DNA of 14,000 nucleotides from Lachnospiraceae bacterium UBA6987 (GTDB lineage: Bacteria > Bacillota > Clostridia > Lachnospirales > Lachnospiraceae): assembly GCA_002449955.1 (NCBI GenBank), contig DJYD01000034.1, positions 1 to 14,000 on the forward strand, in the 5' to 3' direction. Position 1 is the stretch's first letter; each line of letters starts with the position of its first letter. This document shows positions 1 to 6,764 of this stretch, piece by piece. Below the pieces are notes generated by a model. That model made no database searches and was not told where the DNA came from. It was given only the letters and a program-made list of their open reading frames with translations. A program made the translations under genes and the position numbers.

Positions 1-328
1 GAACCCCTGTCCGAAAACCCATCCATACCAGGCTCTACCATTATAGTCTGCGTTTTAACATTCCCTCCGCCAGGCGTCCGCAGACGCACTCATGGCTTTA
101 GTAGCTTCATCTTATCCATCCGCCCCTCAAAGCTTCAGAGCGTCAGTTCCCCGACTTCATGATGCCGGTTAACCGAGGTGTCGAGTGGCCCCGGGCCGAC
201 AAGCTGCAATTAAGCAGCTAACGCAACTTTGTTGTTGGCGTTTATATTTAGTTCCGTTTTGATACGCAGTCACGGTCTGCGAATGGCTCCTCTTATCTCA
301 AGATCCCCGTCGAAACCAGTACAACCCC
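1..328 (-). ncRNA. ssrA: tmRNA (ssrA), 3' end cut by window edge
   Basis: Transfer-messenger RNA rescues stalled ribosomes by acting as an alanyl-tRNA and then as a short mRNA for a degradation tag. On the minus strand the mature 5' end fits GGGG at 328-325, followed by the tmRNA hallmark CUGGUUUCGACGGGG. A pseudoknot (PK1) can be drawn just before the tag: stem CGCAG/CUGCG (281-277 with 269-265), with loop CCGU (275-272) pairing with ACGG (257-254). The tag frame ends with the typical GCU GCU UAA. Near the left edge the T-arm half GGACAGGGGUUC is present. The last roughly 30 bases (rest of the T arm, acceptor strand and CCA) lie outside the window. It is the one-piece form, not permuted. The 3' terminator is not visible. 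Confidence 0.96.
210..239 (-). other. tmRNA tag-peptide reading frame
   Basis: The frame from a GCC resume codon (239-237) to the UAA stop (212-210) encodes the tag ANNKVALAA, to which the alanine carried by the tRNA part is added in front. The VALAA end matches the usual hydrophobic ClpXP-recognised terminus. The resume codon is inferred from its distance to PK1 and the A-rich sequence before it. It is one of the shorter tags, at nine encoded residues. Confidence 0.85.
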
Positions 329-364
329 TGGTATGACCCGGATGGTAAATCCTAAGCCATATAT

Positions 365-393
365 ATCATAATTTGTTTGCCGGCGGATGTCAA
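365..393 (-). promoter_or_regulatory. Sigma-A promoter of tmRNA
   Basis: On the minus strand there is a perfect -35 TTGACA (393-388), a 17-base spacer and a -10 TATGAT (370-365). Transcription should start near 358, about 30 bases before the mature tmRNA 5' end, leaving a short leader for RNase P to remove. The TGA inside the -35 box is the plsY stop codon. Confidence 0.88.
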
Positions 394-1157
394 GGTTTTT
401 TGCCTTCCCGTCTTTCCTGCCTTGCTTCCCGCTTTTCCTGTTTGATCTCTCTCTTTTCCTGCCTGATCTCCCGCTTCTCTTCTTTCTTTTCTTCGCGGTG
501 TTCATCACGGCGTTCAAAGTATTTGGCCAGATAAATCTTATTCTCTGTCCCGCTCAGCAGACGTTTGATATTGGGCAAATGCATCAGATGCGCAAGCAGC
601 CAGATCAGGCCGATCAGGACAACGACCTCCGGCATGGTCAAAACCCCGCGGTCAATGATCCCCGTAGAAACAAATATAATAAACACCACGGAATCCACGG
701 TTACCATCAGAAGGCTGCCCAACGAAGCCAGGCAGGTCACCCAGAGGATACCGAAGAACAGCAGCGCAGCTATGATCGCCATTCTCCAGTCAAGGAGTGC
801 CATCAGGCTTCCCGTCACGGCAATTCCTTTGCCGCCCCGAAACTTCAGAAAAGCCGGGAAATCGTGGCCGAGGATCACGCCTAAGCCTGTATACAGCTTC
901 AGCAGCAGGATGATCTCCGGGTGATTCTGACCGAAGATCAGCCAGACAACGAGATACGCGGCCATCATTTTTCCGAAATCACCAATAAATGTTATGATTC
1001 CGGCTTTTGAGCCCATCACGCGAAGGGCATTTGTCGTGCCGGCATTGCCGCTGCCATGTTCGCGAATGTTGATCCCACGTTTCCGCCCCACAAAATAGCT
1101 GGTTTGAAAGCATCCGAAGAGATAGCCGATCAAAAGGACAATAAGCCTCAGGGTCAT
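390..1157 (-). CDS. plsY: Glycerol-3-phosphate acyltransferase PlsY with charged C-terminal tail
   Basis: PlsY is a membrane enzyme that transfers the acyl group of acyl-phosphate to glycerol-3-phosphate, giving lysophosphatidic acid, the first step of phospholipid synthesis. Conserved family motifs are visible: GSGNAGTTNALR (residues 35-46), GHDFPAFLKFRGGKG (97-111) and NIKRLLSGTE (196-205), among several hydrophobic segments (about 4-20, 50-75, 85-105, 118-165, 175-195). At 255 residues it is about 50 longer than the usual 190-205. The excess is a Lys/Arg/Glu-rich tail from about residue 215, with three near-identical 7-residue repeats. The ATG at 1157 overlaps the der stop (ATGA) and follows AAAGGAG. 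It is the last gene of the DUF512-der-plsY operon. No terminator separates it from the tmRNA promoter. Confidence 0.95.
   Translation of the reverse strand: MTLRLIVLLIGYLFGCFQTSYFVGRKRGINIREHGSGNAGTTNALRVMGSKAGIITFIGDFGKMMAAYLVVWLIFGQNHPEIILLLKLYTGLGVILGHDFPAFLKFRGGKGIAVTGSLMALLDWRMAIIAALLFFGILWVTCLASLGSLLMVTVDSVVFIIFVSTGIIDRGVLTMPEVVVLIGLIWLLAHLMHLPNIKRLLSGTENKIYLAKYFERRDEHREEKKEEKREIRQEKREIKQEKREARQERREGKKP
411..473 (-). repeat. Three 21-bp tandem repeats coding 7-residue units in PlsY tail
   Basis: Three in-frame 21-bp units at 473-453, 452-432 and 431-411 encode REIRQEK, REIKQEK and REARQER. A partial unit REGKKP follows to the stop. The surrounding stretch (about 497 to 393) is almost purely purine on the coding strand. 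The repeat is seen directly; a helical or coiled character of the encoded tail is inference. Confidence 0.85.
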
Positions 1158-2485
1158 GACTGCTCCTTTTCGTTTCGTTCCCGAACAATGATTTTAATAC
1201 TTGTCCCGGAAAAATCAAAAGCTTCCCGGATCTGGTTTTCCAAATAACGCTGATAGGAAAAATGCATGAGTTCCTTATCATTGACGAAAACCACGAAGGT
1301 CGGCGGGCCTACGGCAACCTGCGTGATGTAGTACAGGCGCAGCCGTCTTCCCTTATCCGAAGGCGGTTCATGCAGGGCAACCGCCTGCGACATGATCTCA
1401 TTCAGAACGCCGGTGGAAACGCGCTTCTTGCAGTTTTCCACAATTGCATCGACCTTGGCAAACACGTTCGGCAATCTTTGTCCGGTCTCCGCTGAAATAA
1501 ACATGATGTCGGCGTAATCAAGGAAGGACAGCACCATGCGGATCCGTTTGGTTTGTTCTTTTACCGTATTGTTGTCTTTTTCAACCAGATCCCATTTATT
1601 GACCAGAATCAGGATCCCCTTGTTTTTCTCGTGGGCGATCCCCGCAATCTTGGCGTCCTGCTCGCTCACGCCTTCCGTTGCATCGATAACCAGAAGGACA
1701 ACATCGGCCCGCTCCACGGCGCTGACTGCACGAATTATGCTGTAGCGTTCGATATCCTCTTTCACTTTGCTTCTGCGGCGAAGGCCTGCCGTATCAATGA
1801 GGACGTATTCTTTTTTATTGGCTCTCACAACGGTATCAATGGCGTCTCTTGTTGTCCCCGCTTCATCGGATACAATAACCCGTCTCGAGCCTGCCATACG
1901 ATTCACGATCGAACTTTTGCCGACATTCGGTTTTCCGACAATGGCGATCTTCGGTCTGTTATCTTCCGCCTCCGACTCGCTCTGCGGCGGGAACCCCGCG
2001 GTAACCGCATCCAGCAGATCACCGAGACCAAGCTTTTCGGACGCGCTCACTCCGACAGGATCCCCCATGCCGAGATTATAAAACTCATAGATGTCATTGC
2101 CGAATTTGGTGAAGTTATCCACCTTGTTGACGCATAAAACAACAGGCTTTTTGCTTCTGCGCAGGAGGTCAGCGACTTTTCTGTCATCATCCGTCAGTCC
2201 CTCTCGCACATCGGTCAGAAAAATGATGACATCGGCCGTTTCCATGGCAATTTCTGCCTGCTCCCGCATCTGCTTCGGAATGACCATCTGGCTGTCAGGC
2301 TCGATCCCCCCGGTATCGATCAGTGTGAAATTATAGTTTAACCAGTTGCAGTCAGCATAGATACGGTCACGAGTGACCCCCGGTTTATCATCAACAATTG
2401 AGATGCGTTCACCGGCAAGCGTATTAAACAAGGTTGATTTGCCTACGTTCGGTCTGCCGACGATGGCAACGATCGGTTTGCTCAT
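1154..2485 (-). CDS. der: Ribosome assembly GTPase Der (EngA)
   Basis: Der has two tandem GTPase domains and a C-terminal KH-like domain and acts in 50S ribosomal subunit maturation. The first domain shows GRPNVGKS (residues 10-17), DTGG (57-60) and NKVD (120-123). The second shows GKPNVGKS (184-191), DTAG (231-234) and NKWD (296-299). An acidic linker (about 168-177) joins them. The length of 443 residues is normal. The ATG at 2485 overlaps the stop of the upstream DUF512 gene as ATGA and follows GAAGGAG, so the two are probably translationally coupled. The 3' end overlaps plsY in the same way. The identification is secure. Confidence 0.98.
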   Translation of the reverse strand: MSKPIVAIVGRPNVGKSTLFNTLAGERISIVDDKPGVTRDRIYADCNWLNYNFTLIDTGGIEPDSQMVIPKQMREQAEIAMETADVIIFLTDVREGLTDDDRKVADLLRRSKKPVVLCVNKVDNFTKFGNDIYEFYNLGMGDPVGVSASEKLGLGDLLDAVTAGFPPQSESEAEDNRPKIAIVGKPNVGKSSIVNRMAGSRRVIVSDEAGTTRDAIDTVVRANKKEYVLIDTAGLRRRSKVKEDIERYSIIRAVSAVERADVVLLVIDATEGVSEQDAKIAGIAHEKNKGILILVNKWDLVEKDNNTVKEQTKRIRMVLSFLDYADIMFISAETGQRLPNVFAKVDAIVENCKKRVSTGVLNEIMSQAVALHEPPSDKGRRLRLYYITQVAVGPPTFVVFVNDKELMHFSYQRYLENQIREAFDFSGTSIKIIVRERNEKEQS

Positions 2486-3846
2486 TGGTTTTTCTCCTTC
2501 GGCTCATAGGGCCGGAATTTAGTATGGGAATGCTGCTTTTCTTTGCCAAGAAGGGCCCGGACAAGGCTGGCGCCGTCACAGTCCACAGCAGAGACGGGGA
2601 CGCCGAGCGCCTCCTCTGCATCCGGCACATGCAGGTCATCCAGAAAGACATCCTCTCCGCTTCTGAGCATCGTTTTCGGAATCAGAATCTCTTCTCCCGT
2701 TCCCCGTTCCTTTAACTGGGCGATCATATCCTGACCGGTCAAAAGGCCTGCCACTGTTACGCCTTCTCCGAAGAAACGATTCACAACAGGAACAACCTCC
2801 ACGTTCACCTGCGGAAACTTTGCACAGAGAGCAAGGCATTTGTCCCGGATGACCGGATAGGCAAGCATGCCCGTAACAATGGTTGCACTCTTTTTACGGC
2901 TGCAGGTTTTGAAACGCTTCAGAGCCTGATCAAACTGATCCGAAAAAAGACGAAGCATTCCCACACCGTTTTCAAGCTGCAGGTAACCGTCATAGCGTTC
3001 CTTCTCCGGGATCTCTCTTCCTGCCAGCAGGTAAAACTCATCGCTTGCATGGACAAAATGCAGGCCATGCTGCGGATAAAGCTTCTTTTGCCAGGCTTCG
3101 ATGATGTCAATGGTTTCTCCCGCCTCTTCCGCGGTAAACGGTCTGAGAGGCTCCAGACCGTCACGGTACTTTGTCAGACCGACCGGAACCACCGATACAC
3201 TTTGCATGACTGGAGCATAGCGGGCCAGTTTTTCAATCGTGGACCTTAACTGTTCGCCGTCATTCCATCCCGGACAGCATACGATCTGACCGTTCATGGT
3301 GATCCCCGCTTCAAACAAAGTATCGATTTTTTTCAAGGCCTCTCCGGCAAAACGGTTGTGCAGCATCCGGCAGCGCAGCTCCGGATCCATGGTATGCACT
3401 GATATATTGATCGGTTCCATCCGGTAGGCAATGATTCTGTCCAGATCCTTCTTGGAGAGATTCGTCAGTGTAACATAATTGCCCTGCAGAAAGCTGAGGC
3501 GTGAGTCATCATCCTTGAAATAGAGCGTCTCCCGCATACCGGGCGGCATCTGATCAATAAAGCAGAAAATACACTTATTGGAGCAGGAACGGTAGTCATC
3601 CATCAGGCCGTTGTCAAAGACAAGGCCGAGGTCTTCGTCTTCATCCTTATCAATATCGTAGAGGATTTCTTCACCGTCTTCCGTTTCCACCAGAAGATCC
3701 ACATGATCCGTCTCACAAAAATAATTGTAATCGAAAATGTCTTCGATCTCCTTGCCGTTTATGCTTAGAACATAATCACCGGGACGAATGTCAAGCTCCT
3801 CGCCGGCTGACCCGGGCAGGACCTCCGATATTCTGTGTTTTTTCAT
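2482..3846 (-). CDS. DUF512 protein: PDZ domain plus radical-SAM-like domain
   Basis: This is a family of unknown function, common next to der in Clostridia. The N-terminus (about 1-60) looks like a PDZ domain (ISEVLPGSAGEE, RPGDYVLSING). Then come CSNKCIFCF with Cys 87, 91 and 94 in the CxxxCxxC spacing of radical SAM enzymes, a TIM-barrel-like region, and a C-terminal DUF512 region. The iron-sulfur and SAM chemistry is inferred from the Cys motif. The frame stays open to 4293, but that longer form would run through the divergent prs gene. The ATG at 3846 is chosen because it follows AAAGGTAAGG, gives a 454-residue protein beginning at the PDZ domain, and sits below a promoter. It heads the operon with der and plsY. 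Confidence 0.93.
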   Translation of the reverse strand: MKKHRISEVLPGSAGEELDIRPGDYVLSINGKEIEDIFDYNYFCETDHVDLLVETEDGEEILYDIDKDEDEDLGLVFDNGLMDDYRSCSNKCIFCFIDQMPPGMRETLYFKDDDSRLSFLQGNYVTLTNLSKKDLDRIIAYRMEPINISVHTMDPELRCRMLHNRFAGEALKKIDTLFEAGITMNGQIVCCPGWNDGEQLRSTIEKLARYAPVMQSVSVVPVGLTKYRDGLEPLRPFTAEEAGETIDIIEAWQKKLYPQHGLHFVHASDEFYLLAGREIPEKERYDGYLQLENGVGMLRLFSDQFDQALKRFKTCSRKKSATIVTGMLAYPVIRDKCLALCAKFPQVNVEVVPVVNRFFGEGVTVAGLLTGQDMIAQLKERGTGEEILIPKTMLRSGEDVFLDDLHVPDAEEALGVPVSAVDCDGASLVRALLGKEKQHSHTKFRPYEPKEKNQ

Positions 3847-3880
3847 CTGTATCCTTACCTTTCTGCCCGAGAGCGATTTA

Positions 3881-3909
3881 ATTTTAGCATATCTGCCTTG
3901 CCATTTCCA
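3881..3909 (-). promoter_or_regulatory. Promoter of DUF512-der-plsY operon
   Basis: On the minus strand there is a -35-like TGGAAA (3909-3904), a 17-base spacer and a -10 TAAAAT (3886-3881), preceded by TGC, which makes an extended -10. It lies 35 bases before the DUF512 start codon and abuts the -35 box of the opposite prs promoter. Confidence 0.65.
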
Positions 3910-3926
3910 GCTGAAAGTGCTAAGAT
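3898..3926 (+). promoter_or_regulatory. Promoter of prs
   Basis: On the plus strand there is -35 TTGCCA (3898-3903), a 17-base spacer and -10 TAAGAT (3921-3926). The start point would be near 3933, about 25 bases before the prs ATG. It overlaps the divergent promoter on the other strand. Confidence 0.72.
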
Positions 3927-3957
3927 TTGTCCAGAATAAAACGCGAAAGGATCCCTC

Positions 3958-5148
3958 ATGAAAAAAGAATCCTCTTTCTTCTTCAAAAACCGCAATCTGA
4001 TCGCTCCACTCAAGATCATTGCCATGGAAAACTGCCGTCCGCTTATTGAAAAGGTCGACAAAACCATCGTGGATATGCGTCACAGCTATCTGAACAAATA
4101 CGCAGAACTGGATCCTTCTGTTCTGAGCCGCGATTATGATGCCCCTTCCTATCTGGTCGAGGCAAGCTGTCCCCGTTTCAGTTCCGGTGAGGCCAAGGGT
4201 GTGATTCACTCCTCTGTCCGTGGAGCTGACCTCTACATCATCAGCGATGTGACCAACAGCTCCATGTCCTTCACCATCAGCGGCGAACCGCATTATTATT
4301 CACCGGATGATCATTTCCAGGATCTGAAGCGCATTATCGCTGCTGCCATGACGAGTGCGCAGCGCGTCAGCGTGATTATGCCGTTCCTGTATATGAGCCG
4401 GCAGCACAAGCGCGAGAATCGCGAATCCCTTGACTGTGCCGTGGCATTAAACGAACTGAAGGATCTTGGCGTTGCCAATATCATCACCTTTGATGCCCAT
4501 GACTCACGGGTCATGAACGCGATCCCCACTCATGATCTTGATGACTATTCTCCGATTTATCAGCTGCTCAAAGCTCTGGAGCGCAAATTCGGGGGACTGC
4601 ATCTTTATAAAGACGAGATGGTGATCATCTCCCCTCACGAAGGAGCGATGAACCGCGCCATTTTCCTGGCCAACAACGTCGGTCTCGGCATGGGGATGTT
4701 CTATAAGCGCAAAGACTATACGACGAAGCTTCCTGACGGACGCCATCCCACGGTTGCGTTGGAATACCTGGGTCCCGATGTGGAGAACAAAAGCGTCTTA
4801 ATACTGGACGATATCATTTCGACAGGCACCAGTATGCTTGAGGCCGCTGCAGAGTTAAAAAAGAGAAAGGTCGGCAAAGTTATCATGGCAGCCACATTCC
4901 CGCTGTTTACGGAAGGGCTGAAGGACTTTGACGAAGCCTATGCCAGAGGTGAATTCGACTATCTGGTCTGCACAAACCTTGTCTATCGCAATCCGGAACT
5001 TTTACAGCGCCCCTGGTACATCGAAGCCGATCTGTCAGTATATCTTGCCAAGATTATTGACACGATGAACCACAATGTTGCTGTCACCAAAGTCATTACG
5101 CCGACCGAAAGACTTCAGGCATTAATTGCCCGCAACGCCGCAAAATAA
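3958..5148 (+). CDS. prs: Ribose-phosphate pyrophosphokinase, long form
   Basis: The protein is expected to make PRPP from ribose 5-phosphate and ATP for nucleotide, His and Trp synthesis. Landmarks of the family can be aligned: RFSSGE (standard RFSDGE), SRQHKRENRE (standard ARQDRK), FDAH (standard DLHA), ISPHEGAMNRA (standard VSPDxGGxxRA), KRKDY, and the PRPP loop LDDIISTGTS (standard DDxIDTGGT). At 396 residues it is about 80 longer than the usual 315, with a longer N-terminus and insertions. It belongs to a divergent long class seen in clostridial genomes. The ATG at 3958 follows GAAAGGA. It is the only plus-strand gene here and ends 2 bases from the convergent yraN. The changed residues make exact activity less certain than membership of the family. 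Confidence 0.88.
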   Translation: MKKESSFFFKNRNLIAPLKIIAMENCRPLIEKVDKTIVDMRHSYLNKYAELDPSVLSRDYDAPSYLVEASCPRFSSGEAKGVIHSSVRGADLYIISDVTNSSMSFTISGEPHYYSPDDHFQDLKRIIAAAMTSAQRVSVIMPFLYMSRQHKRENRESLDCAVALNELKDLGVANIITFDAHDSRVMNAIPTHDLDDYSPIYQLLKALERKFGGLHLYKDEMVIISPHEGAMNRAIFLANNVGLGMGMFYKRKDYTTKLPDGRHPTVALEYLGPDVENKSVLILDDIISTGTSMLEAAAELKKRKVGKVIMAATFPLFTEGLKDFDEAYARGEFDYLVCTNLVYRNPELLQRPWYIEADLSVYLAKIIDTMNHNVAVTKVITPTERLQALIARNAAK

Positions 5149-5150
5149 GC

Positions 5151-5501
5151 CTACCGGCATTCAAATGCATTTTCAAAATGACGGATTATCCCTTTTCCGT
5201 CAATTGAAACAACATCGAAACGGCAGAAGCAGTCCTGCAGGCCATACCGCAGCAGATAATACGCCGCCACCCTGGCAATCGTCTTCTGCTTTCGGATATC
5301 CACATGCTCTTCACCGTTTCCGAACACATTTCCGGTCCGGTATTTAACCTCAACAAATACAATCGTGCTGCCGTCTTCCATGATCAGGTCGATCTCTCCG
5401 CTTCTGATGCGGAAATTCGCCTCCCGAAGACGGTAGCCCTTTTTTTGCAGATAAATGCAGGCGGCTTTTTCAAAACGGCCGCCTATATCCCGTTTATTCA
5501 C
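5151..5501 (-). CDS. yraN: YraN family (UPF0102) putative endonuclease
   Basis: This is a small protein of the UPF0102/YraN family with a restriction-endonuclease-like fold and no firmly known cellular role. The nuclease-type residues appear as GEIDLI followed by VFVEVK (E, D and ExK), in the first half of the 116-residue protein. It is the usual neighbour of rnhB in many bacteria. The start is GTG at 5501, preceded by GGAAAGGA at a rather short distance. No ATG fits better, and the conserved GRxxE-like start (GGRFEKAA) follows directly. It lies 39 bases after rnhB and is the last gene of the lepB operon, with no clear terminator after it. Confidence 0.93.
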   Translation of the reverse strand: MNKRDIGGRFEKAACIYLQKKGYRLREANFRIRSGEIDLIMEDGSTIVFVEVKYRTGNVFGNGEEHVDIRKQKTIARVAAYYLLRYGLQDCFCRFDVVSIDGKGIIRHFENAFECR

Positions 5502-5540
5502 TTTTCCTTTCCGGGGGTTACCGGTATGCGGACGATGCCG

Positions 5541-6173
5541 CTAAGAAACAAAATGGGTAATAAAGCTGCGGCGGTGAACCGGGCAGGGACCGAATTCCTT
5601 GAGCGCCGCAATGTGAGCTGCTGTACCGTAGCCTTTATGTCCTTCAAAGCCGTACTGCGGGTATATGGCATCAAGCTCCCTCATCAGGCGGTCACGCGTT
5701 ACCTTCGCCACAATACTGGCGGCACCTATTGAGAGGCTCTTGGCATCCCCTTTGATAATCGGCACCTGCTTTACCGCAAGGCCGGGAATCGTTACGGCAT
5801 CCACAAGCAGAAGATCCGGAGAAAAACATAGTCCTTCTACGGCCTTCCGCATGGCTTCATATGTTGCCTGAAGAATATTGATTTCATCGATGCGCGCCGC
5901 ACTGACGATGCCGATACCGACGGCCATTGCCTTATCCAGGATTTCCGGATACAGTGTCTCGCGCTTCTTTTCACTTAGCTTTTTCGAATCATTGATCCCC
6001 AGAATCTCTGCTCCGGGATGAAGTATGACAGCGGCAGCAACAACCGGACCGGCAAGCGGCCCACGTCCGGCTTCATCAACGCCGGCAATCAGGCCTTCCG
6101 AATCATATTCCCGTTCATACCGCATCAGCGCATATTCCCGTGCGCGTTCTTCTTCAATCGTAAGGCGTGCCAT
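5541..6173 (-). CDS. rnhB: Ribonuclease HII
   Basis: RNase HII cuts RNA in RNA:DNA hybrids and at single ribonucleotides in DNA, removing misinserted ribonucleotides. The catalytic acidic residues are in place: GVDEAGRGPLAGPVV (Asp33, Glu34), LLVDAV (Asp125) and KGDAKS (Asp143), followed by the family motif ASIVAKVTRD. The protein is 210 residues, of normal length. The frame opens at a TTG at 6191, but the ATG at 6173 is preferred. It has GAGGA five bases upstream, overlapping the stop of lepB, and the longer form would overlap lepB. It lies between a signal peptidase and yraN. Confidence 0.96.
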   Translation of the reverse strand: MARLTIEEERAREYALMRYEREYDSEGLIAGVDEAGRGPLAGPVVAAAVILHPGAEILGINDSKKLSEKKRETLYPEILDKAMAVGIGIVSAARIDEINILQATYEAMRKAVEGLCFSPDLLLVDAVTIPGLAVKQVPIIKGDAKSLSIGAASIVAKVTRDRLMRELDAIYPQYGFEGHKGYGTAAHIAALKEFGPCPVHRRSFITHFVS

Positions 6174-6180
6174 CTTGTCC

Positions 6181-6756
6181 TCAGTAATCAATTACACTGC
6201 CAAAGCTGCTCAGCGGCCAAAGGCGGAAAATGGCACGGCCGGTGATCTGACTGCGGTTTACCTTACCGACGGCGTAACGGCTGTCAATGCTGTTATTGCG
6301 GTTATCGCCCAACACGAAATATTCGTTTTCCCCGAGTTTAATCGGCTCTGCAGCAGCACCTGCCAGGAAGTACACGCCCTGCCCGTAGTCTTCTTTCAAT
6401 TCCTGCCCATTGATGTAAATCACCGAATTAATGATCTGCACAGTTTCACCCGGCAGGCCGATGATCCGCTTGATATAGGAGGTCGAAGGATCGTTTTTCA
6501 GCTTGAAAATCACGATTTCAAAACGCTTCGGCTCACGGAGAAAAGTATAGGTAAAGCGGTCTTCCACCAGCTGGTCATGATCATTCAGCGTCATGTTCAT
6601 GCTGGTGCCATCCACGCTCACGCGGTTGCCTACAAAATTTAAAATAACCAAAACCGCCCCAGCCATGATGACAAGGCTGAGAAACGTTGACAGCAGATCT
6701 TTTATAAAAGGTTTTTTCGAGTCTATGATCACAGGCTCATTATTCTTTTTAGCCAT
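6181..6756 (-). CDS. lepB: Signal peptidase I (complete motif set)
   Basis: This membrane-anchored serine protease removes signal peptides from secreted proteins. A charged N-terminus is followed by one membrane segment (about residues 22-42) and an outside catalytic domain. The nucleophile is Ser52 in DGTSMNMTL, where Met replaces the usual Pro of SMxPT. The general base is Lys96 in YIKRIIGLPGE. Box E is intact as GDNRNNSIDSR (150-160). It is 191 residues long, like other Gram-positive type I enzymes with a single anchor. The ATG at 6756 follows AAGGAG and lies 8 bases after rbgA. It is the second of two lepB paralogues in this operon; the other (8676-9260) has a changed box E. Confidence 0.96.
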   Translation of the reverse strand: MAKKNNEPVIIDSKKPFIKDLLSTFLSLVIMAGAVLVILNFVGNRVSVDGTSMNMTLNDHDQLVEDRFTYTFLREPKRFEIVIFKLKNDPSTSYIKRIIGLPGETVQIINSVIYINGQELKEDYGQGVYFLAGAAAEPIKLGENEYFVLGDNRNNSIDSRYAVGKVNRSQITGRAIFRLWPLSSFGSVIDY

Positions 6757-6764
6757 ACTTCTCC

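Noticed and set aside
387..1247. Open frames on the plus strand opposite plsY (for example 387-884 and 565-924)
   Set aside because: They are antisense shadows of plsY; their low-complexity starts mirror the polypurine tail, and no ribosome binding site or family motif supports them.
1553..2336. Plus-strand open frames opposite der
   Set aside because: They are shadows of the conserved GTPase codons and have no recognisable protein features.
3847..4293. Upstream extension of the DUF512 frame
   Set aside because: It runs antisense through the well-supported prs gene and past both promoters; the PDZ domain and ribosome binding site fit the start at 3846.
5160..5185. Short inverted repeat CATTTTCAAAATG after prs as a terminator
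   Set aside because: The stem is A/T-only apart from one pair, has a one-base loop and lacks a U-run.
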